A DNA stretch of 64,000 bases from Trogon surrucura (taxonomy: Eukaryota > Chordata > Aves > Trogoniformes > Trogonidae): assembly GCA_020746105.1 (NCBI GenBank), contig CM036657.1:6998644-7062643 (forward strand). Direction: 5' to 3'. The translations under genes were made by a program, and so were the position numbers. Shown in pieces: positions 10,822 through 21,239 of this stretch. The number at the start of each line of letters is the position of its first letter. Within the stretch, counting starts at the first letter, position 1. Under the pieces are notes generated by a model, which had not been told where the DNA came from, did not search any database, and worked only from the letters and a program-made list of their open reading frames with translations.

Positions 10822-11510
10822 AAGTTACACTGCAAGACAAACAAGTAGCGTTAATCCCGACAACTGCATTTGGCCCATTATTTTCAACTGACTCTTCTGT
10901 TGGAGGGCTACTGCTGGGACGGTCATCTACCAGCAAACAAGGAGTTGTAGTATTACCGGGAGTTATTGATGCCGACTATACAGGTCAAATAAAGATTATG
11001 GCTTATGCACTACAACCACCTGTCACCATTCCAAAAGGAAGCAAGATTGCCCAGATCTTTGCCCTTGAAGCAGCCCATCCACATCAGCCACATCCAAAAG
11101 AGGGACAAAAGCAAAGAGGAGATGAAGGCTTTGGGTCATCAGGATTTGACGTCTTCTTGACACTAGACATGAATTCCCGGCCACAAAGAAGAGTCACCCT
11201 ACAACGGGGGGAAAGTCAAGTTCAGTTAAGACCAATGCTCGACACCGGAGCGGATGTCACCATCATTAATCAAACATACTGGCCACCCACGTGGCCCTGG
11301 CAGGCTCCCATGACACAAATTGTGGGAGTGGGAGGAATGAAAGCTCCTCAATCCAGTAGAGACCCTGTGACTATAGTTTTTGGAGATGGACAACAAATAG
11401 TCTTTCGGCCATATGTCATGCAGTTACCTTCAACTCTTCAAGACCTGATAGGCAGAGACTTGCTGTCTCAACTCGGAATGGTATTAACCACTGATCAGCA
11501 TTTATCATGA
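10665..11510 (+). pseudogene. pro: ERVK-1 dUTPase-protease
   Basis: This 281-codon frame lies -1 relative to gag. The first half is a retroviral dUTPase with the GRSSTSKQGVVVLPGVIDAD motif, which hydrolyses dUTP during reverse transcription. The second half is an aspartic protease with active-site LDTGADVTI and the C-terminal helix segment LIGRDLLSQLG. The open frame is intact, but without a working pol it has no replication role. A gag-pro slippery heptamer was not identified with confidence. Confidence 0.9.
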
Positions 11511-12391
11511 CGGCCACTGCCGAGCAGCCGCCCATACAAAAGATTACCTGGGTGACCGATACACCTGTATGGGTGGAGCAGTGGCCGATGACTAAAGATA
11601 GGCTGCGAATAGCAGAACAAACAAAAGCGCTTGAACAAGTAACTGCTAAATTGCAAACAGGATGGAGTGCACGCCGTCTTGAGGGTCGCCCCCTGTCATT
11701 GCTTATCATCAATACAGATTCCAACCCTCTTGCCATTGTGCTTCAATGGCAAAAGAAAAAGGGGGAAGAATCCCCTGGAGAGTCAGCAAGAATAATAGAA
11801 TGGGTATTCTTACCAGTGCAACCTAAATTTCACCTAATGAAAAGAACAGAAGCCATCGCTGCGTTGACCCGAACGGGCCGATCTCGAATAATGGAAATAG
11901 ATGGGTTGGAGCTGGCAGACATTAGTATTCCCGTTAGAAATGAAGACTTGGAATGGCAACTGCGGCACTCCATCGAAATCCAGGAAGCATTGCTGGGCTA
12001 CTCTGGTCGGGTTCACAACAAGCATCCTAAGGGCCCACTGTGGCAAGTAATTGAGCAACACAAATGGCTAGAAAAACCCCTGTGCTCAAAGCAACCAGTG
12101 GATGGAAGGACAGTCTTCACAGACGCAAGGCGGAAGACAAGAAGCGCAGCATGTGTATGGCAACAACAGGGAGCATGGAAGCAACATACAATCCAGGGTG
12201 ACGTTGCAGATAGCTTACAAATACTCGAACTGAAAGCTGTATGTTGGGCTTCCCAGAATTGGAGCAAAGAGCCTCTCAATGTGGTTTCCGATTCCTTATA
12301 TGTTGTTAGGGTTGATGGTAATAACCAGCAGAGTGAGCTTTCTTTAGCTAAAAGCAAGGTGGGGGAAACCATCTGGCTTTTGCTTTCTTAG
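11507..12391 (+). pseudogene. pol: ERVK-1 pol remnant (RT start fused to connection and RNase H)
   Basis: Opens with the RT N-terminal segment TPVWVEQWPMTKDRLR. It then passes in frame straight into the connection domain (LPVQPKFHLMKRTEA) and a partial RNase H (VFTDARRKT, ELKAVCWA). The RT palm with the YXDD motif is absent. Near 12,312 the frame enters 3' env-region sequence, so integrase is also gone. This is a multiply deleted pol that remained open by chance or by in-frame deletion. Confidence 0.85.
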
Positions 12392-12426
12392 AAGTGTGTG
12401 ATTAAGGACCAAAATAGATAGGGAGA

Positions 12427-12827
12427 TGTAGAGGAATTTCTGGTGGAGCAGAGGCGCGGTATAACTTTAAAAGTGTGGAAAACCCAGCTTAGGCCTAAAC
12501 AGAGGCTCTGTCCTTGAAGCTGCCTTGGAACACGGGGAGGAGGAGGTTTTATCTGTTTTGTGAGAGCTTTGCGAGATGCTTGGCGGGAGGTGCTGGCCCC
12601 GGGGGGAGAAGGGGGGGCGAGAGCCACCTGCATAGTGGAATGGCACTGCCCAATAAAATGCTGGCGCGTGTAAACCTGTAACCGACCAACTCTGTTAAGG
12701 GGCAGGCGCGGGGACACCGCTTAACTGTATATATTGAGCTGTCCGGAGCAATAAAGGGAGGACGATCTGTAGCCATATTGGTGTGATGATTGTTATCTTG
12801 GCCGACTCTCCGAAGGGACCCTCTTCA
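12427..12827 (+). repeat. Middle ERVK LTR shared by ERVK-1 and M1
   Basis: 401 bp, TGTAGAGGAATTTC to CTCTTCA, with AATAAAG near 12,750. Upstream is the purine-rich tail of ERVK-1 (GATAGGGAGA). Downstream is a primer site (TGACGCCCGAACAGGGAC, lysine-tRNA type with one change) and a new gag. It therefore serves as 3' LTR of one provirus and 5' LTR of the next. Confidence 0.88.
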
Positions 12828-13438
12828 TCTGACGCCCGAACAGGGACCCTCTATGGACGCTTAAATGCGGAATTGCTTAAATGCGGGAAGACTCCGAAGC
12901 ATCGGACGTGAGCCGATTTGGGAACCGGAGAGCTGGAGGCAGGAGAGTTCCAGGTGTGACCAAAAGGGCACCGGAGACCAGAGCTTGAGCGACCAGTCAA
13001 GCCCCTGCCAAGGTAAGACCGCGACGGAAACGGACGCGGCAACTCGCCTCCTTAGTATACTCTCTAAGAGAGAAGAAAAAGTAAAGGAGCGAGACGTATT
13101 AGCCCCATGGGCTCGGAAACAGGAGAAAACGAACGACCCGCCATTAATCTTTAGTTCCACGGAATGGCGTGAAGTAGGAGACTTTTTGTGGGACTGTACT
13201 CTAGAGGGAGGAAAAGAAGGAAAGGAAGTGAAAGAACTAGGAACAGTTTGGAAAACCGTAATACGCACTCTAGAAATCATGCAAGCAGAAAAGAAAGTTG
13301 CTGGGGCAGCGATCGAAGCATTGGGGGGAGGGCAGGAAAGGAAAAAGGCAAAGGAAGAAACTCCCTGCTCGTCCCAACTGGGTGGAAGAAAAAAAGAAAA
13401 AAAAAAAAAAAAGAAAAAAAAAAAGAAAAAGGAGAAAC

Positions 13439-13709
13439 TGCACTGCGTTGCAGAATTAAGACTTTCATCCTTGAGCTGAGCTCTTTTCTAAATAAGTGCA
13501 TAACTCTTGCTTGCTAATTATGAAAAGAGACCCTGACCAGCCAGGTACAGCTCATGTTGAGAGCTTGTCCATGAGAATGAAGATAAGACGCTTCTTGTAC
13601 ACCAGATGTGCATGGGAGTGAACGGGAGAGTGTGATCAAAACAGACCTGGGAAATTCTGCTCTCCCTGTGTGATAACAGCGTGATTGAAGTAATACTTGA
13701 GCTAATAAG
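13439..13709 (+). repeat. Captured U3 segment of ERVK-B-type LTR in M1
   Basis: Matches about 46,978-47,240, from CTGCGTTGCAGAATTAAGAC to the region reading GAGCTAATAAG. Both ends run into A-rich tracts. M2 carries the equivalent at 20,787-21,060. Confidence 0.85.
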
Positions 13710-13919
13710 AAAAAAAAAAAAAAGAAAAAAAAAAGAAAAAAAAAAAAAGAGGGAGAAAAGAAGGAAGATCAGGATGAACCCCTGAAAGAGATCCTGAACA
13801 AACTTGCTGAATTATCAACTAGACAGCAAGAAATAGAAGAAACCTGTAAACCAGTTCAGCTCCCCCATTACCATCAGCTCCCTCACTCAAGCCTGATCTT
13901 CAAGCTTGAACCATAAAGG

Positions 13920-14640
13920 ATCCTTTGCAACAGCGATGGAGCGGTGTCATCAGAGACGCTATAACAGAGGGAGATTGGGAAGCAGCCAGTTCGATTGAGT
14001 GTCCTGTTATTATTAATAATGGACAAGGGACCTGGGAACCGCATGATCCTGCATGGTGTGGCTGTGCAGCATCCTGTCACTTCAACAGCATAGCAGCAAC
14101 ACGACCGTGCACTGGGCCGGCCTGTTGAACCCCTCTGTTTCGCCCAGTGATGTGATGGGACCCTGAGGTACTGATTACCAACGACGACATGGGTTGGACT
14201 GGCAGAAGATGCTCACGGCTGATGGCAGAGCAATTATGGGAAAATGTGACTCTTCTCAGTGTTACCTGTTGTATTAATATGTATCCTCTTTGTGTGACTA
14301 ACAATGAAGCTTATATTGGTTGTGTAACCAAAGCCACATAGTAGGTATTAAGGTTTATGTACTAACGAGCAGAGTGATCTTTCTTTAGCTAAAAGCAAGG
14401 CAGGGAAACCAGCTGCCTTTTGCTTTGTTAGAAGTGTGTGATTAAGGATCAAAGTATGATTTCGGGTGATGGGTGTGAGAACTTTGACAGGATGAATGAA
14501 GAGTTTAGTAAAGGCACTTTTGGTTATTGCAGTTTTAATTGTTATAGGCTTACTTATGTTTAGTTGTTTGATAAGTATAATCAAGAAAATTATAAGCAAG
14601 CTAGCGGATGAAGCCTGGGTTGTCCAAAAAGAAAAAGGGG
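13920..14640 (+). pseudogene. env: Env remnant of M1
   Basis: Degenerate env sequence shared with M2 (about 21,240-21,985) and ERVK-B (51,288-51,687). The last part, 14,496-14,640, encodes a membrane anchor (ALLVIAVLIVIGLLMFSCLI) and a short basic tail. The tail frame runs into the polypurine tract AAAAAGGGGG just before the LTR. The receptor-binding region is largely gone, so no functional glycoprotein is encoded. Confidence 0.7.
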
Positions 14641-14644
14641 GATA

Positions 14645-15045
14645 TGTAGAGGAATTTCTGGTGGAGCAGAGGCGCGGTATAACTTTAAAAGTGTGGAAAA
14701 CCCAGCTTAGGCCTAAACAGAGGCTCTGTCCTTGAAGCTGCCTTGGAACACGGGGAGGAGGAGGTTTTATCTGTTTTGTGAGAGCTTTGCGAGATGCTTG
14801 GCGGGAGGTGCTGGCCCCGGGGGGAGAAGGGGGGGCAAGAGCCACCTGCATAGTGGAATGGCACTACCCAATAAAATGCTGGCGCGTGTAAACCTGTAAC
14901 CGACCAACTCTGTTAAGGGGCAGGCGCGTGGACACTGCTTAACTGTATATATTGAGCTGTCTGGAGCAATAAAGGGAGGACGACTTGCAGCCATATTGGT
15001 GGGATGGTCGTTACTTGGCTGGCTGTCCGAAGGGACCCTTCTAGA
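14645..15045 (+). repeat. M1 3' LTR, chimeric at the palindrome boundary
   Basis: Bases 14,645-14,901 follow the middle LTR (for example CCGACC at 14,900). Bases from 14,929 follow the left-arm LTR (GCGCGTGGACACTG, CTTCTAGA end). It is followed by GAAACC, the complement of the left LTR's 6-bp target duplication, and then by ERVL LTR sequence in inverted order. Confidence 0.88.
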
Positions 15046-15588
15046 GAAACCCCAGGCTCAGCGGCGGCAGGGAGTTGGATACAGGGAGCTGGATTCGGGA
15101 ACTCAGGATCCGGATCAAAATCAGGAGGTCCGATGGAGTCCTCTCTGGACACCGGCCATTGCAGAAAAGGGGCGAAAGAGGCGAAGACAGGGACGAACAA
15201 AAGGGACGAAACTCTCGTGATCACTCAATTTGTACTAAATATGACGTATATGGGATGGAATACTCTCGTTGGTCACCTGTCCTGTCTGTTACCCCCCGGA
15301 GGTGCAACCTTTTACTTCCTTGTGCCCCCTTTTACTACCCAGCACCCCCAGCGTGGCACACAAGAGCCAGCAGTGGCCTTGGTCACTACAGGAATAAGTA
15401 TCAGCAAGAACCTTTCTGCATCCCAGTCCCAGGCAGTGACTGTAAACATCAGGTGTTACCACTGCCAGTAGCACGCACTGTCTGCAAAAACATGCTGCTG
15501 ACTTCAGAACGTGCAGCCTTTTAGAAGACACTAAACTGGAAAGTAAAAAGCTCTAAACAGGACTGGGTTTTTAGCTAAACCCAGGACA
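15046..15588 (-). mobile_element. ERVL LTR, right-arm partial copy
   Basis: Inverted copy of 3,553-4,095. Only the first ~540 bp of the LTR are present because the arm stops at the ERVK LTR. The remainder exists only on the left. Confidence 0.9.
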
Positions 15589-15702
15589 CCTTCTTATCCT
15601 TGATATGCCTAGAGACAGCGCCAAGGATAAGATGTTCCATCACCTTTCCAGGGATGGAGGTGAGGCTGACTGGTCTGTAGTTACCCGGGTCATCCTTCCT
15701 GT
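15589..15702 (-). mobile_element. CR1-A fragment, right-arm copy
   Basis: Inverted counterpart of 3,449-3,552, including the 10 bp that the left arm has lost. Confidence 0.85.
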
Positions 15703-17036
15703 AGCTGTGGGTCAGAGCTGCACATCCTTCAGGAGGGATTTTAGCCCATTCTTCCTGGCAGAACTGCTTTAGCTCTGTCATATTCTTTGGACGTCTCATG
15801 GGTATGGCTCTCTCCAAGTCATTCCACAGCATCTCTGTTGGGTTGAGGTCTGGGCTCTGACTTGGCCACTCCAAAAGGCAGGTTTTGTTTTTCTGAAGTC
15901 ATTCTGTTGTGGGCTTGCTCTGGTGTTTTGCGTCGCTGTCCTGTTGCATCACCCAACATCTTCAGAGTTTCAGCTGACGTACAGACATTCTCACATTATC
16001 CTGAAGAAGTTTTTCATACACTTGGGAATTCCTCTTCCCCTCAATGACTGCAAGCTGGCCAGGCTCTGATGCAGCAAAGCAGGCCCAAATCATGATGTTT
16101 CCTCCACCAGACTTTACGGTTGGGATGATGTCTTCATGATGATATGCAGTGCCCTTTTTACGCCAGATGTAGTGCTGCGTGTTCTTTCCACATAGTTCAG
16201 TCTTTGTCTCATCAGTCCACAAAACATTTTGCCAGTATCACTGTGCAGTGTCAATGTGCTCTTTCGCAAACTTCAGGCGTGCAGCAATGTTCTTTGTAGC
16301 AAGCAGCGCCTTCCTTCGTGGTGTCCTGCCACAGACACCCTGCTTGTGCAATGTTTTACATACTGTAGACTCATGAACACAGATGTTAGGCAGTTCCAAC
16401 GATGCCTTCAACTCTTTGGCTGTCACTCGGGGTTGTTTCTTTACCTCACTGATGAGTCTTCGTTGTGCTCTTGGGGTCATTTGGACTGGGCGCCCACTTC
16501 TTGCTAGAGTAGCCACAGCCCCAAAGTGTCTCCATTTGTAGATCGTTTGCCTAACTGTAGACTGGTGAATTCCTAAGGTCTTTGAAATCACTTTGCAACC
16601 CTTTCCAGCTTTATGTAAAACAACAATTCTTGATCGTAGATCCTCTGAAAGCTCTTTTTGGTGAGGCATGGCTCACAGAAGCATACATCTTGTGCGGAGC
16701 AAACTCAGAAAGTTTGAGTGGTTTTTCTCAGTCAACATAGCTCTAGCCCACACCTCCAAACTCCTTTTCTTAACAAGACTCCAGGTTAGGCTGACTCCGA
16801 TTAGCTTTTCTGAGGTCAGCTCAAGGGTTCGCTTACTTTCTCCACTAGCATTTTGAATGTTGAATGAGCGTGTTCAATAAAGACATGGAGGATCAGAACT
16901 GGGTTCGTGTTATTATTTAGGTACATTCTGTTTGTCAGTACTCTTGACTTAGATGACGGTTAGATCACATTTTAGGATAAATTAATGCAGAACACCATGA
17001 AATTCCAAAAGGTTCACATACTTTTTCTTGCAACTG
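15703..17036 (-). mobile_element. Tc1 transposon 5' part, right-arm copy
   Basis: Inverted copy of 2,115-3,448, with the terminal repeat ending at about 17,036 and the same broken transposase (16,238-16,669 and 15,704-16,237). The 3' terminal repeat is not present on this side, so this copy could not transpose. Confidence 0.9.
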
Positions 17037-17100
17037 TATGATCTGCACAGGCACCCTGAAAAGAAAGCAATTATTTTATTTAGGTGGCTTTGTCATTTTG

Positions 17101-17211
17101 TTAGGCTCTGACTTGGCCACTCCAAAAGGCAGATTTTGTTTTTCTGAAGCCATTCTGTTGTGGACTTGCTCCGTTGTTTTGAGTCATTGTCCTGTTGCAT
17201 CACCTAACGTC
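17101..17211 (-). mobile_element. Short Tc1 fragment, right arm
   Basis: Counterpart of 1,940-2,050. Confidence 0.7.
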
Positions 17212-17627
17212 TGTTCAATTATTACCAGTCATAATTTAATCTTCTAGTGCCACCTGAGAGCATTGTGATAATCTTTCTCCAATTGCTGACCTTCTTTTTC
17301 AGAAATGAAGAAGATTAAAAGGGAAATGGTTTTCTAAACTACAGAGGGCATTTGAAGAAGAGACAAAGGAACTTGTCTCCTCTTTTTCTACTCATGCCTC
17401 GACTGATGTAGTAGGAATTTTTCTTCAGGAACACAGAGCTTGCAGCACTTTACATTTCTCACATCTGTCAGCTCTCTTCTGTCATTTCACTTGACCATTT
17501 ACTCTTTTCTTGCCTTCTCTGGCAGGTTACTTTATGGCCAAAGAAAATATATGGGAATCGGCCTATTCCACAGTACAAAGTAAATGCAAGGACAGTTGAT
17601 ACCTTGTAAGAGCTTGTAGAATGCAAC

Positions 17628-18209
17628 TGTGGTGGTTTGGCCCTGGCTGGAGGCCAGGAGCTCACCAAAGCCGCTCTATCACTCCCCTTTTTTTAGATGG
17701 ACAGGGGAGAGGTGAGATGTAACAAGAGGCCCGGGGGTTAAGATAAAAAGCAGTTTAATATAGCAATTGCCGCGCGCAGAAGCAAAGCAGAATGGAACAA
17801 AGATTATTCTCTACTTCCCATCAGTGGGCGATGTCCGGCCGCTTTCCCAGGAAGCAGGGCTCCAACACGCGTAACGGTTTCTCCGGAGGACAAACACAAA
17901 CAGCGAATGCCCCCCCCACTTCCCTCTGCCTTCTCCCTTTATATCTGAGCTGACGTCATATGGTATGGAATACCCCTGTGATCAATTTGGGTCAGCTGGC
18001 CCGGCTGTATCTCCTCCCAAGATGTTGATCACACCCAACCTACTACTGGGAGAACATCAAACCACAGCCTTGGTGCTGTGTGGGCACCGCTTAGCAGTAG
18101 CCAAAACACTGGGGTGCTATCAACACCCTTCTAGCTACCGCTCCAAGAAACACAGCACGGAGAGAGCTGCTGTGGGAAGATTAACTCCACCTCAGTCTGA
18201 CCCAATACA
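17628..18209 (-). mobile_element. Solo LTR, right-arm copy
   Basis: Inverted copy of 942-1,523. It ends only 35 bp before the HAUS1 exon at 18,245, so the insertion has replaced the region where the branch point and upstream polypyrimidine tract would be expected. Confidence 0.8.
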
Positions 18210-18244
18210 GCAATGAAGCCAGAGACAGGGATGTTTCTTTGCAG

Positions 18245-18287
18245 ATAGAGGATATGAATCAGCAGGCAACAGAATATGAAGCAGAAG
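18245..18287 (+). pseudogene. HAUS1: HAUS1 internal exon (right arm, colinear with later exons)
   Basis: 43 nt with acceptor TTTGCAG and donor GTGAG. It encodes IEDMNQQATEYEAE. This is the first HAUS1 exon seen on the + strand. Exons at 24,356, 25,368/31,058, 31,968 and 33,837 follow in the order of the human protein. A solo LTR lies immediately upstream. Upstream coding exons were not found. Confidence 0.85.
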
Positions 18288-19787
18288 GTGAGTTCGAAGC
18301 TCCAGTTCTCAGTTCCATCCAAGTTATTTCCGTAGTGGTTGTCTTTGTTAAAATCTTACAAAATATATTTATTTTATATAGTTGGAATGAACTCAGCTTT
18401 TGTTCTGGTACAGCTTTTACTACAATGCATCCCATGCCTTCCTTTCAGTAAAATTTACGGTGTCATAAGGTTAGTCAAGAGCAATTTTTTACGCCATCTT
18501 GGACAGGCTGTAAATATGGACAAGCAGATTAATTGCTAAAACCTCCTAGCTTGCTGGGCTGAGTAGTACAGCATTGAAATATTGGCTGGACAGACAGGGA
18601 AACAACCTTACAGATGATTTAAGAGTTTGAGCTGGTGCTAATCCACTGTTATGGAAAGTGCTTGAGGAACCTGAAACAACAGTGTGGTGATTAAGTTATG
18701 CTCAAGCTGTGTAGAGTGAGTGTTTGAAAATGTGGGGGTTTTTTGAGTGAGTGGTTTGTGGACCATAATACATTTTTAACACGTGTTAAAAGAAAGTGTC
18801 CCATCTAGGTGGAAGAAAATAGTAAAAGAATGATAATATTAAAAAAATACTTTTTTGGATTGTATTTGTTTTCCAGCTAACTTGTATTTGTTTTCCAGCA
18901 GGGCCTTCTTGCAGACAGCCTGGGTCTTTCCCTATCCAGTCTGTCCAGTGAAGTCACCAGATGCTTCAGTGTCCTAGTAAACAGTGCAATGATGCTTGAA
19001 ATGAAGGATGCTTCTTCTGCCAGTTAATTCTTCCCACTGTGCATTGGGGTGATGGTCTGTGCTCTTTCCTCTGTTTTTTCAATTCAACAGTTTCAAACTT
19101 GACTTTCACACCAGGAATCTTAGTTGCCCAGCTTGTTTTGTAACCCCTTGGGGCAGTTTTGGAGGACACAGGAACTGAGCATAAAGGCCTAACTCTTGAT
19201 TATTCCAGCAAGGAAAGTCTCTGAAGCCTGAGAGGTGCCTTGGCCAAAGTTAAATCCCTCTTTTTGCCCCTTTTGTGGTCAGTGACTGCAGGATGCTTCC
19301 ACTCAGACTGTTGTGCAAGGTAACACAAGCTAGAGGAGGTTTCATACTGCTTGGGCAAGGGCTGGGGAACTGTAACTGGTCTTTTCAGTCTCAGCTCCTC
19401 ATTCTTCCTTCTCTTACCTGGCCTGTTAATGTAAGGAGGCTTCCTTAGCCACAGAGAAATGGCAGCTGTTTGTCTGCTCTTCCTGGGCCCCTCTCCCTAG
19501 CCTGGCTTTGACACATAGCATAGCAGGTTTGTGCTGAGCACTGGCAGTAAAGAAACCCCAAAATTTGCCTTGGAATCCAATTTTTGTATGATGTTCAGGA
19601 GTTTGGCTCTTACAGCTCTTCTGAGCTGGAGGGGCAAGCTGCTTCGAACCAAGAGGAGGAGACTGAAATACTACTGGGCATGTCTCAGGGTTGTGCATTT
19701 TTGGGAGCTGAATACAATTCTCTCAAAGGCAATTTGGCAAGTCAGGAGTGGAGCATCTGATAATTTCAAACTTCATGGTTATATGTA
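18288..19787. other. HAUS1 intron
   Basis: About 1.5 kb without a recognisable gene. The first 860 bp are palindrome arm. The remainder (19,151-19,787) is single-copy within the window. The next expected HAUS1 exon (central region) was sought here and not recognised. Confidence 0.5.
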
Positions 19788-19793
19788 GAGGAA

Positions 19794-20185
19794 TTTCTTG
19801 TGGAGCAGAGGCGTGGTATTACTTTAAAAACGTGGACAACCCAGCTTAGGCCTAAACAAAGGCTCTGTCCTTGAAGCTGCCTTGGAACACGGGGAGGAGG
19901 AGGTTTTATCTGTTTTGTGAGAGCTTTGCAAGATGCTTGGCTGGAGGTGCTGGGCCCGGGGGGAGAAGGGGGGGCGAGAGCCGCTTGCCTAGTGGAATGG
20001 CACTACCCGATAAAACGCTGGCGCGTGTAAACCTGTAACTGACCAACTCTGTTAAGGGGCAGGCGCGGGGACACTGCTGAACTGTATATATTGAGCTGTC
20101 CGGAGCAATAAAGGAAGGACGATCTGTAGCCATATTGGTGTGATGATCGTTAACTTGGCCGGCTCTCCGAAGGGACCCCTCTTCG
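19794..20185 (+). repeat. M2 5' LTR
   Basis: TGTAGAGG to CTCTTCG; the final CA has become CG. Visible differences from the 3' LTR include GATAAA versus AATAAA near 20,010 and AAGGAAGG versus AAGGGAGG near 20,113. Confidence 0.88.
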
Positions 20186-20187
20186 TC

Positions 20188-20206
20188 TGGCGCCTGAACA
20201 AGGGAC
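20188..20206 (+). promoter_or_regulatory. M2 primer-binding site, lysine-tRNA type
   Basis: TGGCGCCTGAACAAGGGAC, a near match to the lysine-tRNA site TGGCGCCCGAACAGGGAC, two bases after the LTR. Confidence 0.8.
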
Positions 20207-20381
20207 CCTCTATGGACGCTTAAATGCGGATTGCTTAAATGCGGGAAGACTCCGAAGCATCGGACGTGAGCCGATTTGGGAGCCGGAGAGCTGGAGGCAG
20301 GAGAGTTCCGAGTGTGACCAAAAGGGCACCGGAGACCAGAGCTTGAGCGACTGATCAAGCCCCTGCCAAGGTAAGACCGCG

Positions 20382-20747
20382 ATGGAAACGGACGCGGCAA
20401 CTCGCCTCCTTAGTATACTCTCTAAGAGAGGAGAAAAAGTAAAGGAGCGAGACGTATTAGCCCCATGGGCTCGGAAACAGGAGAAAATGAACGACCCACC
20501 ATTAATCTTTAGTTCCACGGAATGGCGTGAAGTAGGAGACTTTTTGTGGGACTGTACTCTAGAGGGAGGAAAAGAAGGAAAGGAAGTGAAAGAACTAGGA
20601 ACGGTTTGGAAAACCGTAATACGCACTCTAGAAATCATGCAAGCAGAAAAGAAAGTTGCTGCGGCAGCGATCGAAGCGTTGGGGGGAGGGCAGGAAAGGA
20701 AAAAGGCAAAGGAAGAAACTCCCTGCTCGTCCCGACTGGGTGGAAGG

Positions 20748-20779
<32 letters not shown>

Positions 20780-20870
20780 AAACGGAGAAACTGCACTGCG
20801 TTGCAGAATTAAGACTTTCATCCTTGAGCTGAGCTCTTTTCTAAACAAGTGCATAATTCTTGCTTGCTAA
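20382..20870 (+). CDS. M2 chimeric Gag: matrix plus polylysine plus U3-encoded tail
   Basis: A 162-codon open frame starts at the retroviral gag ATG (METDAATRLLSILSKRGEK). The first ~125 residues are the betaretrovirus-like matrix region. Translation of the A tract gives a lysine run. The last ~30 residues (ENGETALRCRIKTFILELSS and onward) are encoded by the captured LTR segment. M1 encodes the same tail in a different frame because its A tract differs in length. Without capsid and nucleocapsid this protein could not form particles alone. Whether it is made or acts on other Gag proteins is unknown. Confidence 0.65.
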
Positions 20871-21239
20871 TTATGAAAAGAGACCCTGACCAGCCAGGTA
20901 CAGCTCATGTTGAGAGCTTGACCGTGAGAATGAAGATAAGACGCTTCTTGTACACCAGATGTGCATGGGAGTGAACGGGAGAGTGTGATCAAAACAGACC
21001 TGGGAAATTCTGCTCTCCCTGTGTGATAACAGCGTGATTGAAGTAATGCTTGAGCTAATAAGAAAAAAAAAAAAAAAAAAAATAAAAAGGGGGAGGGGAA
21101 GAAGGAAGATCAGGATGAACCCCTGAAAGAGATGCTGAACAAACTCGCTGAATTATCAACTAGACAGCAAGAAATAGAAGAAACCCTTAAACCAGTTCAG
21201 TTCCCCCATTACCATCAGCTCCCTCACTCAAGCCTGGTT

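Larger units (their letters stand above)
6667..12827 (+). mobile_element. ERVK-1, defective betaretrovirus-like provirus
   Basis: 5' LTR 6,667-7,012; 3' LTR 12,427-12,827, shared with the next element M1. A degenerate lysine-tRNA primer site follows the 5' LTR at about 7,015. Gene order is gag matrix, an inserted CR1 (CR1-B), gag capsid/nucleocapsid, dUTPase-protease, and a remnant of pol. The three coding blocks use successive -1 frames (10,252, 10,665 and 11,507), as in betaretroviruses. The reverse transcriptase palm and the whole integrase are deleted, and the env region is only a short 3' stub, so it cannot replicate by itself. Confidence 0.88.
12427..15045 (+). mobile_element. M1, short mosaic non-autonomous ERVK provirus
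   Basis: Order: LTR, lysine primer site, gag matrix (start codon changed to ACG at about 13,021), A-rich tract (13,388-13,434), a ~270-bp segment matching the U3 part of a different LTR (46,970-47,386), a second A-rich tract (13,711-13,748), an env remnant (about 13,920-14,640) ending in a membrane anchor, a polypurine tract, and an LTR. No capsid, protease or polymerase is present. M2 (19,794-22,387) has the same architecture, so this is a mobilised family and not a single accident. Confidence 0.85.
14915..19150. repeat. Right arm of large palindrome
   Basis: Inverted copy of bases 1-~4,226. Its inner edge lies within the ERVK LTR at 14,645-15,045. Left of 14,902 that LTR follows the ERVK copy at 12,427-12,827, and right of 14,928 it follows the left-arm LTR at 4,096-4,469. 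The HAUS1 exon in this arm is in the same orientation as the remaining HAUS1 exons further right. The right end given is only where the left window edge stops the comparison. Confidence 0.95.

Noticed and set aside
13380..13750. A-rich runs as poly(A) tails of retrocopies or LINEs
   Set aside because: The same runs occur at the same two positions in M1 and M2 inside matching proviral ends, so they are built-in parts of the mosaic family.
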